Part shown: positions 1 to 6,547 of the stretch, one piece after another | How the letters are laid out: the number at the start of each line of letters is the position of its first letter | Numbering within the stretch: the stretch's first letter is position 1 | Assembly (NCBI GenBank): GCA_021635425.1 | Contig: JAJWOJ010000103.1 | Span: 1 to 6,775, forward strand | Direction of reading: 5' to 3' | Origin: Clostridiales bacterium | GTDB taxonomy: Bacteria; Bacillota; Clostridia; Christensenellales; Borkfalkiaceae | Length of the DNA: 6,775 bases | Made by a program: the position numbers and the translations under genes | The notes under the pieces: model-generated | Databases searched by the model: none | What the model saw: the letters and a program-made list of their open reading frames with translations, nothing else | Told to the model about the DNA's origin: nothing

Positions 1-13
1 GCAAAGACGTGTA

Positions 14-19
14 TATAAT
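14..19 (+). promoter_or_regulatory. Possible sigma-70 type -10 box upstream of the operon
   Basis: A consensus TATAAT lies 29 bases before the first start codon. This would give a short 5' leader of about 20-25 bases that carries the ribosome site AGGAGA at 39-44. The matching -35 element would fall at or beyond the left edge of the window and cannot be checked. AT-rich DNA produces such hexamers by chance, so this remains tentative. If real, it would make the gene at 49 the first of the operon. Confidence 0.4.
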
Positions 20-48
20 ACCTTAAAAAACTTAAAACAGGAGAAATA

Positions 49-999
49 ATGAAAAAAATAATTTGTCTCTTCGCCGCGCTTGCGGCTATGGCGTTTACGG
101 TCGGCGCGCCGACGAAGGCGAACGCCGCCGTAATTACGCTCGATAAGAACATGGCTCTCATCGTAACCGCCTGCGAAAAGGGCGGGGAAAACGGTTTTGC
201 CGCGGTTGCGGGCGAGGGAACGGAAATTTCTTTCGATATGCTTAAATCCGCCGATAACGGAACGACGGGGATAATAACCGCCGCGGATAAAAAGAGCGTT
301 TCGAAAAAAGGAAATCTGACCGCCTACTCGTTTGAAAGCGGATATAATTACCGCTTGACTTTAACGGGCGAAACAGTTATAATTTCCAAAAGGGGCTTTT
401 TTGAAAGCGAATATGAAAAAATCGACGAAAAATCAATTTCGGCGGGCGGAGTTTTAGGAATTTACGGCTTGTCCGACGGGGTTTTGTCCGCAAGTTTTAT
501 CATCGATGATTTTATGTGTTTCGACGAAAGCGGAAACGAAACGGTCGTCGATAAATTCGAAAAAAAGACGGCGGAGAAAGGTTCGGTTATAAAATCGTTC
601 GATTGCAACGGTTTTATCGATAATTTCGACGATATAACTTACGACGTGTCCTTTCTCACCGAAGACGGCGACCTTATCGCCGTCGGGACGGTTTGCAAAT
701 ACAATCACGTAACGTTTCCTTCCGCTCCGAAAAAGGACGGCTACCGTTTCGTAAGATGGGCGGGAGATACGGAAAACATTACCTCGAGCGGCGCATGTTA
801 CGCCGTTTACGAAGAGGGCGAAGAGCCTTCGTCCGAATCGGGAGCTTCGGGCGGCGACTACGCCGACGGTTCGCTCTCGGGCGGCGATAACGGCGGATCG
901 AAAGGCGGTTGCGGTTCGTCCGTGACGGGAGTTTCCGCCGTCGGCGCGGCGATTGTTTTTGCGGCTGTCGTTATGAAAAGGAGGAAGGGCGATGAATAA
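49..999 (+). CDS. Exported, membrane-anchored surface protein with an InlB/Flg_new-like repeat
   Basis: A 316-residue protein with no assignable enzymatic function. Residues 1-26 form a type I signal peptide: KK, a hydrophobic core, and cleavage expected after ANA (24-26). Residues about 30-165 are beta-rich; the segment around 145-160 (SASFIIDDFMCFDE) resembles the closing strands of CBM/LamG-type jelly rolls, a weak similarity judged by eye. Residues about 198-255 fit one InlB B-repeat/Flg_new unit, with VTFPSAPKKDGYRFVRW as the recognisable core. A Gly/Ser/Asp-rich linker follows (258-290), then GCGSS (287-291), a hydrophobic helix (about 292-309) and a KRRK tail, so the C-terminus is probably membrane-held or cleaved by a sorting enzyme. 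There is no LPXTG. The start at 49 is supported by AGGAGA at 39-44. The stop overlaps the next gene by 8 bases. A surface role in binding glycan or another ligand is inferred from architecture and neighbours only. Confidence 0.85.
   Translation: MKKIICLFAALAAMAFTVGAPTKANAAVITLDKNMALIVTACEKGGENGFAAVAGEGTEISFDMLKSADNGTTGIITAADKKSVSKKGNLTAYSFESGYNYRLTLTGETVIISKRGFFESEYEKIDEKSISAGGVLGIYGLSDGVLSASFIIDDFMCFDESGNETVVDKFEKKTAEKGSVIKSFDCNGFIDNFDDITYDVSFLTEDGDLIAVGTVCKYNHVTFPSAPKKDGYRFVRWAGDTENITSSGACYAVYEEGEEPSSESGASGGDYADGSLSGGDNGGSKGGCGSSVTGVSAVGAAIVFAAVVMKRRKGDE
978..984 (+). promoter_or_regulatory. Strong ribosome binding site for the MBL-fold gene, inside the upstream CDS
   Basis: AAGGAGG is a near-perfect Shine-Dalgarno sequence placed 7 bases before the ATG at 992. 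It lies in the last codons of the upstream gene, where it encodes part of the basic MKRRK tail. It fixes the start at 992 and the 8-base overlap (ATGAATAA), an arrangement typical of translational coupling. Confidence 0.85.
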
Positions 1000-2335
1000 A
1001 ACAATTAAAAGGCTTTTATGCCTTGCGATCGCGCTCGGCGTTGCCGTAATTCCTTTCACGGCGGCGTTTGCGGCGGATAAGGCAGAGGATAAAACGATGA
1101 AAGAAGAATATATCGCGTGTGCGGTCAATTCGACGTGCGTTATCGACGCTTACGGCGACAATAACAAAAACGCCGTTAAAATTCAGCCCGAAGACAACGG
1201 TTTTGCGGGCGTTTGGCTCGCGCTTCCCGAATTGAATCAAAAAAACGCGGGCGACGAAGTTCATATCGAGGCGAGAATACGTTTCGAGGCGGAAACTCCT
1301 TACGGGTATTCTTACGCGGACGTTGTGGATAACAAAGGAAACGTAATCGACGGGCAGTTTAAAGTCAACAAATGGCAGAACCTTGTTTTCGACGCCGAAA
1401 TTTATGTAAAAGAAGGCAAGAAATGCGTGTTCGTCGGCTTTAAAACGGCTAAAAACAACGATATTTACCTTTCGGATATTGCCGTGACGGACGACGTTTA
1501 TACGACGGAAAATATGTTCGGCGGCGTTAAAATGACGATTATCGAACCCGAAAAAAATCAGACCGAAGGGTTTATGCTCGTAACCGAAAACGGAAAAATC
1601 ATAATGATCGACGGCGGGGATCAATACGACAAAGATAACGTCGTAAAACTTATCAGACAATACAAAAACGAAGTAGACGACTGGCACGTTTCGCACTATC
1701 ATTGCGACCACGTGTTCGCGCTCATCCGCATTTTAGAGGAAGAGGATATCTTCATAAAAAATCTTTATTACGATTTTAACGTTTCAAACGACATTCTCGA
1801 AAAATACGGCGACGAGGACAATTATCTCGTCGCGAGGATGAAAAAAGCCGTCGAAGAAAACCGCTCGAAAATCGGAAACGTTATAACGCCCGAAAAGGGA
1901 AACGAGTTTGTAACCGACGGAGTTAAGGTTAAAATTTTAAACAACGCGACGTTCAGGGCGATGGCTAACATGCCTAACGACTCGTCGATAGTTTTAAAGG
2001 TTGAAACTCCCGGCAAGAAAATACTTTTTCTGGGCGACCTCGGAACTTACGGCGACGTGCTTTTGAAAGACGAGTATTTTTATAACGAAATTCGTGATTG
2101 CGAAGTCGTTCAGCTCGGGCATCACGGGCAGAACGGCGTAAGCGATAAATTTTATCAGTCGCTTCCCGCCATGAAAACGGCGATTTACTGTGCGCCCGAA
2201 TGGCTCTTCGATTGCAACGCGGGCAAGGGCATAGGCTCGGGTTCGTGGCAGACTTTAAGAACGAGAGAAATCATGCGCGTTCTTAAAATAAGGAAAACTT
2301 ACTCGCTTAAATACGGCAGAGTTGAATTGGGATAA
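992..2335 (+). CDS. Secreted ComEC/Rec2-type metallo-beta-lactamase-fold hydrolase with N-terminal beta-rich domain
   Basis: A 447-residue exported protein. The signal peptide is residues 1-27, with cleavage expected after AFA (25-27). Residues about 35-168 are beta-rich and end in a strand pattern (DIYLSDIAVTDD) like that of CBM-type jelly rolls; this domain call is by eye. The MBL domain spans about 178-447. It shows IDGG (206-209), the HxHxDH metal motif as HYHCDH (H235, H237, D239, H240), an NDSSIVL segment (329-335), LFLGDLG with the bridging D349, and GHHG (H377/H378). This order matches the MBL domain of ComEC/Rec2-like proteins (COG2333), in which metal ions activate water for hydrolysis, often of phosphodiesters. 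No ComEC membrane channel is present, so it is not itself a DNA uptake protein. The substrate is unknown. It is translationally coupled to the anchored surface protein upstream, and its stop lies 9 bases before the GH20 gene. Confidence 0.88.
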   Translation: MNKTIKRLLCLAIALGVAVIPFTAAFAADKAEDKTMKEEYIACAVNSTCVIDAYGDNNKNAVKIQPEDNGFAGVWLALPELNQKNAGDEVHIEARIRFEAETPYGYSYADVVDNKGNVIDGQFKVNKWQNLVFDAEIYVKEGKKCVFVGFKTAKNNDIYLSDIAVTDDVYTTENMFGGVKMTIIEPEKNQTEGFMLVTENGKIIMIDGGDQYDKDNVVKLIRQYKNEVDDWHVSHYHCDHVFALIRILEEEDIFIKNLYYDFNVSNDILEKYGDEDNYLVARMKKAVEENRSKIGNVITPEKGNEFVTDGVKVKILNNATFRAMANMPNDSSIVLKVETPGKKILFLGDLGTYGDVLLKDEYFYNEIRDCEVVQLGHHGQNGVSDKFYQSLPAMKTAIYCAPEWLFDCNAGKGIGSGSWQTLRTREIMRVLKIRKTYSLKYGRVELG

Positions 2336-2344
2336 AATACGAAT

Positions 2345-4153
2345 ATGTTTTTTTCTGACGATGAAGGCAAGCTTTCCGAAGGATATGAGTTTTTTTCGGA
2401 ACGCTTCGGGTTCTGCCCCCGCGAAGACGTTTGCGCTAAGGCGGCGAGTGAGAACAAAATAGAAAATAAAGACGGAAAAATCACCGTTTTTTATACCGAC
2501 AGGCTTTCGTTTTTTAAGGCGTTGTTTCGTTATCTCGCCACGGGCAGAACGGACATTTCTTCTTCGGCGTTCAAAAAAACGGGAATCATGCTCGACTGCG
2601 CCCGAAACGGCGTGCCGAGCCTTTCCTTTTTAAAAAACTTCGTCCTTTCTTCCGTCGCCGCGGGGTATGATTATCTCGGGCTTTACGTTGAAGATTGCAT
2701 CGAAGTGGAGGACGAGCCGCATTTCGGCTACATGCGCGGAAGATATACCGAGAGCGAACTTAAAGAGATTGTTGCGTTTGCGGATTTGTTCGGTTTTGAG
2801 ATAATGCCGTTTGTGCAGACGCTTGCGCATCTCGGGCTTATTTTCCGTCATTGGGACCTGTATTATAAAGACGCGCGCGATTACGGCGATATTCTTTTAA
2901 TGGACGAACCGCGTGTTTATCGGCTTATAGACCGACTTTTTAATACCGTTGAACGTTGTTTCGGGGCTTGCCGCGTGAATGTCGGTTTGGACGAAGCGTT
3001 CATGATGACGCGCGGAAAATACCGCGAACTGCACGGAGATAAAGACCCTGCGGAGGTCTTTTCCCGCCATGCGGAAAAGGTGTGCGAACTTGCCGCAAAG
3101 CACGGGCTTAAACCCGAAGCCTGGGCGGATATGTTCGTAAAACATAAAGACAATGTGACGGCGCCCGATAATCTCACGCTGAGGGCTTGGGAATATTCCG
3201 CGGGCGAAGAAAAGGTTTATTCCGATATGATTGATGATTGCAAGGCTCTTACCGATAAGGTTTCGTTCGGGAGCGGAGTGCATAAATGGTGCGGAACAGT
3301 CCCTCTGAACGAATTTTCGGAAACCGCGTTTATCCCCGCAATCAACGCGTCCGAAGGTAAGTGCGACGATTTTCTCGTCACTTTGTGGGGCGACGACGGC
3401 GCGGAATGTTCGCATAACGCCGTGTGGTATTCGCTTTTGAAAATAACGAACGCGGCAAGCCGAAATCCGCTGAGCGAAGAAGAATTAAACAAACTTGCCG
3501 TAACGATAACGGGTCACGACTTAAACGAGCTTCTCGCGCTCGATCTTCCCAACAAGGTTTTCGATAAAAAGACCGACAAGCCCGTGAACGTATCCAAATA
3601 CATTCTCTATGAAGACGTGTTTTACGGAAACGCCGACTTCACGGCTTCCGAAAAGTTTATTCCGTATTTTGAAAAGGCGAAAAACGAATTGTCGCGCCTT
3701 GCCGAAAAAGGCGGGATACTGAAAGAAATTTACGAAGAAGAAGCCGCTCTTTCGGCTGTTCTTGAGAAAAAATGCGGAATAAGGAACAAGCTTCGCTCCG
3801 CTTATAAAAAGGGCGATAAAGAAGAGCTTTTAAAGCTTTTGGGCAGGCTTACCGAGATTAAATCGTCCGTCGCGGAATTTTACAAAGCCGCCGAAAAAAG
3901 GTGGCTTAAAGACAATAAGGCGTTCGGGATAGAAATTCTTTCGATTCGTCTCGGCGGGCTTATTTCGCGGTGCGATGTCTGCGCGCGGAGGGTAAAGGCT
4001 TACGCCTCAGGCGAAATCGGCGAAATAGAGGAGCTGGCTCAGACCGATTTGTCGCCTTTGCCGTCGGACGATAATTATTCGGTTGCAAGGGCGTTCAACA
4101 GTTACGAACAAAACGTTTCTTATTGCAACATTTCTCATAAACTGTACAATTAA
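2345..4153 (+). CDS. GH20 exo-beta-N-acetylhexosaminidase (GH20C-like), cytoplasmic
   Basis: A 602-residue enzyme predicted to remove terminal non-reducing beta-GlcNAc or beta-GalNAc by the substrate-assisted mechanism of family GH20. An N-terminal alpha/beta region (about 1-75) precedes a TIM barrel (about 78-370). Visible family motifs are LDCARN (83-88; R87 is the likely sugar-binding Arg), PFVQTLAHL (155-163), NVGLDEA (212-218) with the D216-E217 pair (E217 acid/base, D216 orienting the acetamido group), Trp at 260, 282 and 315, and TLWGDDGAE (346-354). The GLDEA form and the helical C-terminal domain (about 400-590, charged and coiled-coil-like) fit the intracellular GH20C-type subgroup rather than secreted lysosomal-type enzymes. 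There is no signal peptide, so it should act on imported oligosaccharides. The start has no good Shine-Dalgarno; translation may depend on coupling to the MBL gene, which ends 9 bases upstream in the same frame. GlcNAc versus GalNAc preference cannot be read from the sequence. Confidence 0.92.
   Translation: MFFSDDEGKLSEGYEFFSERFGFCPREDVCAKAASENKIENKDGKITVFYTDRLSFFKALFRYLATGRTDISSSAFKKTGIMLDCARNGVPSLSFLKNFVLSSVAAGYDYLGLYVEDCIEVEDEPHFGYMRGRYTESELKEIVAFADLFGFEIMPFVQTLAHLGLIFRHWDLYYKDARDYGDILLMDEPRVYRLIDRLFNTVERCFGACRVNVGLDEAFMMTRGKYRELHGDKDPAEVFSRHAEKVCELAAKHGLKPEAWADMFVKHKDNVTAPDNLTLRAWEYSAGEEKVYSDMIDDCKALTDKVSFGSGVHKWCGTVPLNEFSETAFIPAINASEGKCDDFLVTLWGDDGAECSHNAVWYSLLKITNAASRNPLSEEELNKLAVTITGHDLNELLALDLPNKVFDKKTDKPVNVSKYILYEDVFYGNADFTASEKFIPYFEKAKNELSRLAEKGGILKEIYEEEAALSAVLEKKCGIRNKLRSAYKKGDKEELLKLLGRLTEIKSSVAEFYKAAEKRWLKDNKAFGIEILSIRLGGLISRCDVCARRVKAYASGEIGEIEELAQTDLSPLPSDDNYSVARAFNSYEQNVSYCNISHKLYN
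4123..4150 (+). promoter_or_regulatory. Possible internal promoter for the GH36 gene
   Basis: TTGCAA (4123-4128, 4 of 6 to the -35 consensus) and TACAAT (4145-4150, 5 of 6 to the -10 consensus) are separated by 16 bases. They sit in the last codons of the GH20 gene, with the -10 just before its stop. Initiation would fall near 4157 and give a leader of about 100 bases for the GH36 gene. The 107-base gap here, against an overlap and a 9-base gap elsewhere, makes a separate start of transcription plausible but not proven. Confidence 0.35.
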
Positions 4154-4165
4154 ACGAAAAATCGT

Positions 4166-4241
4166 GTGCGGGAAGTGCTTTTGCCGCGCCGAGGTGAGAC
4201 GGGACTCCCGACGGACAGTCCGCATATCGCGGATACGGAGT
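4166..4241 (+). other. GC-rich, multi-hairpin leader before the GH36 gene
   Basis: The 107-base gap between the two glycoside hydrolase genes can fold into several stems. Hairpin A pairs GTGCGG (4166-4171) with CCGCGC (4184-4189), including one G-U pair. Hairpin B is CGGG/CCCG (4200-4203 and 4207-4210) around a 3-base loop. Hairpin C is the perfect TCCGC/GCGGA (4219-4223 and 4229-4233) around ATATC. An alternative long-range stem pairs ACTCC (4204-4208) with GGAGT (4237-4241), encloses hairpin C and excludes hairpin B; its 3' arm ends just before the GH36 ribosome site. No known riboswitch consensus, T-box core or tRNA was recognised, and no T-run follows, so it is not an intrinsic terminator. 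It may influence translation or mRNA stability; this is inference. Confidence 0.4.
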
Positions 4242-4244
4242 GGG

Positions 4245-4250
4245 GAGAGG
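4245..4250 (+). promoter_or_regulatory. Ribosome binding site that selects the GH36 start at 4261
   Basis: GAGAGG, followed by an A-rich stretch, ends 10 bases before the ATG at 4261. An in-frame GTG at 4240 would extend the protein by seven residues (MGRGKIT), but it would overlap this site and has only a poor site of its own upstream. The ATG at 4261 is therefore preferred. Confidence 0.65.
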
Positions 4251-4260
4251 AAAAATAACT

Positions 4261-6345
4261 ATGGATTTAACCGAAAAGATAACCGAAATTAAATTTAAAT
4301 GGCTGAAATTCGTCGTTCACGGCGATAAAATCGACGTGGCAGACGGATATAGCGGCGGCGAAACTCCGGAAAGGTGCAATTTTGCGGAAGTCAACGTCGC
4401 GGGAGATAATAAGCCCTCGCATATGGGCGTGAAACTTTCGCCGTCGTCCGAAGGCTCGGTTTTAAAGTACGTTTCGCACGAAATTAAGGGCAACGCGCTT
4501 TTTATCGTTCAGAAAAGCGATAAAATAGAGGCGGTAACCGAGATAAAATCTTACGAAGGAACGTCTGCGCTTCGCGTAAACACTACGGTTAAGAATATTT
4601 CGGAAGAAGATATCGTTCTTGAAAGCGTTTCGTCTTTTTGCTTGCCGAGCGTCGGAAAAAGGACTTTCGAAAACGCCGCGAACTCGTATTTTACCGTTTT
4701 TAACCAAAGTCATCACTATGAGTGTCAGCCTTCCCGCCGTTCGTTTTTCGATTACGGCTTCACGGGAAACGCTCCCGCTTCGCAAAAAAAGATATCTTTC
4801 GCCAACGTCGGCTCGTGGTCGACGAAAGAGGCTTTGCCGCAAGGAATCGTCGAAATCGGCGACGGCAACGTGTTTATGTTTCAGATCGAAAGCAACAATT
4901 CATGGTATTTCGAATTGAGCGATATCGGTGAGAATTATTACCTTTGGCTCGGCGGAGCGACGACCGAACACGGTTCGTGGTATAAAACTCTTAAACCGAA
5001 AGCCGTCTATAAGTCGATTAACGCGGTTATTTCAAAGGCATCGACTGTTTCTGCCGCTCTTTATGATATCACCGTTTACAGAAGAGCGATTGCGGGAAAG
5101 AACAAGGCGGACGAAAATCTCCCCGTTATTTTCAACGCGTATATGCATCTCGACTGGGACAGCCCGGACGAGGAGAGAACGAAAGTTTACGCAAGGTCTG
5201 CCGCCGAACTCGGCGCGAAGTATTACGTTATCGATTGCGGTTGGCATAACGAAGAGCCGGGAAACGAAATATACCCTTACGTCGGGCAGTGGAAGGAAAG
5301 CAAAACGCGCTTTCCGCACGGACTCAGGGCGACCACCGATTTTATCCGTTCGCTCGGGATGAAAGCCGGGCTTTGGATAGAACCCGAAATTATAGGGCAG
5401 AAGTGCGAGGAGATGCTCGCTTTTTACGGCGACGACTGTTTTTTAAGGCGGCACGGCAAAAAAATAGGCGTTATGAATAGGTATTTTCTCGATTATTCCA
5501 ATCCGAAAGTCTATAATTATATGTTTGAAACAATCCGCAGAATGGTTGAAGATTACGGCGCGGATTATATCAAACTCGATTATAATCAGGATATCGGCGT
5601 AGGCGCGGACGGCGTGTCCGAAAGCTTCGGCGAGGGGTTGGAAGTGCAGTCGGCGGCGTATTTCGGATGGGCGGACGACATACGTAAAGCCTTCCCGGGC
5701 GTTATTTTCGAAACGTGCAGTTCGGGCGGAATGAGAATGGACTATGCGACCCTTTCGCATTTTTCGCTCGTCTCCTCGTCAGATCAGACCGATTATAAAA
5801 AATACCCCTATATCGTAGCGAACTTTTTAGCGGCGGTTCTGCCCGAGCAGGGCGCGGTGTGGAGTTATCCCGTTGACGGTTATCAATTTGCCTCCGCCCC
5901 CGCGACTTATGAAAAAGCAAACGAAAGCACGAACCGCGAGACGGTTATCATGAACATGATTAACACTTTTCTCGGCAGAATGCACCTTGCGAGCCATATC
6001 GACCTTTTAAGCGAAGACAAGCGCGCGCTTATAAAAGAGGGCGTAAAATATTACGATTTTTTAACGCCCGCAAAAAAAATCGCGCTCCCGTTTTTGCCTT
6101 GCGGGTTTGCGCGCTTCGGCGACGAACACGTCGCGGCGGGCTTAAAAACCGAAAGGAAAGCATATCTTTCGGTGTATTGCTTAGGCAAATCGGGCGAATT
6201 TTCGGTGTACGTCGGGAAAGAATACAAAAAAGCGATTTGCGCTTACCCGAAGGCGAACGAACTTGAATTTTCGCTTGAAAACGGCGTTTTAACCGTAAAA
6301 TTCACGGAGGATTTTCAGGCGAGATTTTTCGAACTCGAAATCTGA
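4261..6345 (+). CDS. GH36 alpha-galactosidase-type glycoside hydrolase (possible alpha-N-acetylgalactosaminidase), cytoplasmic
   Basis: A 694-residue protein, close to the usual GH36 length of about 700-740. The N-terminal beta-supersandwich (about 1-280) contains WLGGATTEHGSW (229-240), the (beta/alpha)8 barrel runs from about 285 to 600, and a C-terminal beta domain completes it. Barrel signatures are PVIFNAY (288-294), GLWIEPEIIG (370-379), DYIKLDYN (435-442) with the expected nucleophile D440, ETCSSGGMRMD (484-494), and SSSDQTD (505-511) with the expected acid/base D508. These fit a retaining enzyme that releases terminal alpha-linked galactose. Family GH36 also contains alpha-N-acetylgalactosaminidases, and the neighbouring beta-hexosaminidase makes a GalNAc-containing substrate plausible, but the sequence does not decide this. 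There is no signal peptide, so it should act on imported oligosaccharides, probably alongside the GH20 enzyme. The start at 4261 is chosen from its ribosome site. It is the last gene of the unit, followed by an AT-rich spacer and a terminator-like repeat. Confidence 0.93.
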   Translation: MDLTEKITEIKFKWLKFVVHGDKIDVADGYSGGETPERCNFAEVNVAGDNKPSHMGVKLSPSSEGSVLKYVSHEIKGNALFIVQKSDKIEAVTEIKSYEGTSALRVNTTVKNISEEDIVLESVSSFCLPSVGKRTFENAANSYFTVFNQSHHYECQPSRRSFFDYGFTGNAPASQKKISFANVGSWSTKEALPQGIVEIGDGNVFMFQIESNNSWYFELSDIGENYYLWLGGATTEHGSWYKTLKPKAVYKSINAVISKASTVSAALYDITVYRRAIAGKNKADENLPVIFNAYMHLDWDSPDEERTKVYARSAAELGAKYYVIDCGWHNEEPGNEIYPYVGQWKESKTRFPHGLRATTDFIRSLGMKAGLWIEPEIIGQKCEEMLAFYGDDCFLRRHGKKIGVMNRYFLDYSNPKVYNYMFETIRRMVEDYGADYIKLDYNQDIGVGADGVSESFGEGLEVQSAAYFGWADDIRKAFPGVIFETCSSGGMRMDYATLSHFSLVSSSDQTDYKKYPYIVANFLAAVLPEQGAVWSYPVDGYQFASAPATYEKANESTNRETVIMNMINTFLGRMHLASHIDLLSEDKRALIKEGVKYYDFLTPAKKIALPFLPCGFARFGDEHVAAGLKTERKAYLSVYCLGKSGEFSVYVGKEYKKAICAYPKANELEFSLENGVLTVKFTEDFQARFFELEI

Positions 6346-6379
6346 ACAAGGAAATAAATATTTTCGATTTTTTAATATT

Positions 6380-6402
6380 CGAGTTACTCGGAAATAACCG
6401 AG
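6380..6402. repeat. Small nested inverted repeat in the AT-rich spacer
   Basis: CTCGG (6387-6391) and CCGAG (6398-6402) form a perfect 5-base stem with a 6-base loop. CGAG (6380-6383) can instead pair with CTCG (6387-6390), so the two hairpins exclude each other. No T-run follows on the plus strand, so terminator function is doubtful. The rest of 6346-6482 is AT-rich and holds nothing else I can recognise: no ORF with a credible start, and no RNA gene. Confidence 0.3.
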
Positions 6403-6482
6403 CTGAAATCTGCGAACTGATTTTGCAATTCGTCTTGTATCTTATTGTTTGTCGGGTGTCGATATAAAATTAAAATATAAGG

Positions 6483-6539
6483 GTGCGCGTACAAGTCAAT
6501 GGGCGATAGAATACCGCTTTAATCGACTTATACGCGCAC
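6483..6539. terminator. Long inverted repeat, probable bidirectional terminator between convergent genes
   Basis: The arm GTGCGCGTACAAGTC (6483-6497) and the arm GACTTATACGCGCAC (6525-6539) are complementary at 14 of 15 positions, with a single C/A mismatch, around a 27-base loop. The flanks are AT-rich on both sides. Reading minus, the stem begins 8 bases after the stop of the gene at 6548 and is followed by CCCTTATATTTTAATTTT, a fair U-rich tail. Reading plus, it is followed by TTATTTGATTATTCTT, a weaker tail. Its position between two convergent 3' ends supports termination in both directions. The long loop is unusual for a terminator, so a processing or stability element is the alternative. 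Confidence 0.7.
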
Positions 6540-6547
6540 TTATTTGA

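Noticed and set aside
454..1128. Minus-strand open frame of 224 codons
   Set aside because: It lies opposite the surface-protein gene and the start of the MBL gene. Its product has no domain logic, and the plus-strand reading has signal peptides and ribosome sites. Open antisense frames are common with this codon use.
1016..1711. Minus-strand open frame of 231 codons opposite the MBL gene
   Set aside because: It is antisense to a gene with a clear metal-binding motif. The predicted product is an unstructured-looking Phe/Val/Arg-rich sequence with no recognisable family.
2897..3415. Minus-strand open frame of 172 codons opposite the GH20 gene
   Set aside because: It covers the GH20 catalytic region on the other strand and has no motif or credible ribosome site.
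4160..4240. tRNA or known riboswitch in the gap before the GH36 gene
   Set aside because: There is no T-loop GTTC-type sequence, no cloverleaf pairing and no T-box or SAM/TPP core. A short resemblance to the SAM-I start (GAGGTG then GGGACT) does not continue.
4240..4260. GTG at 4240 as the start of the GH36 enzyme
   Set aside because: It would place the best ribosome site inside the coding region and add seven residues without family support. The ATG at 4261 fits better.
6322..6373. Intrinsic terminator directly after the GH36 gene (TCGAAA at 6335-6340 with TTTCGA at 6362-6367, then six T)
   Set aside because: The stem is only six AT-rich pairs with a loop of about 21 bases. A competing hairpin (6322-6343) uses the same bases, and the inverted repeat at 6483-6539 is far stronger.
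6445..6470. Promoter in the AT-rich spacer (TTGTTT and TATAAA)
   Set aside because: Spacing is only about 12-14 bases and no gene follows on the plus strand. AT-rich sequence explains it.
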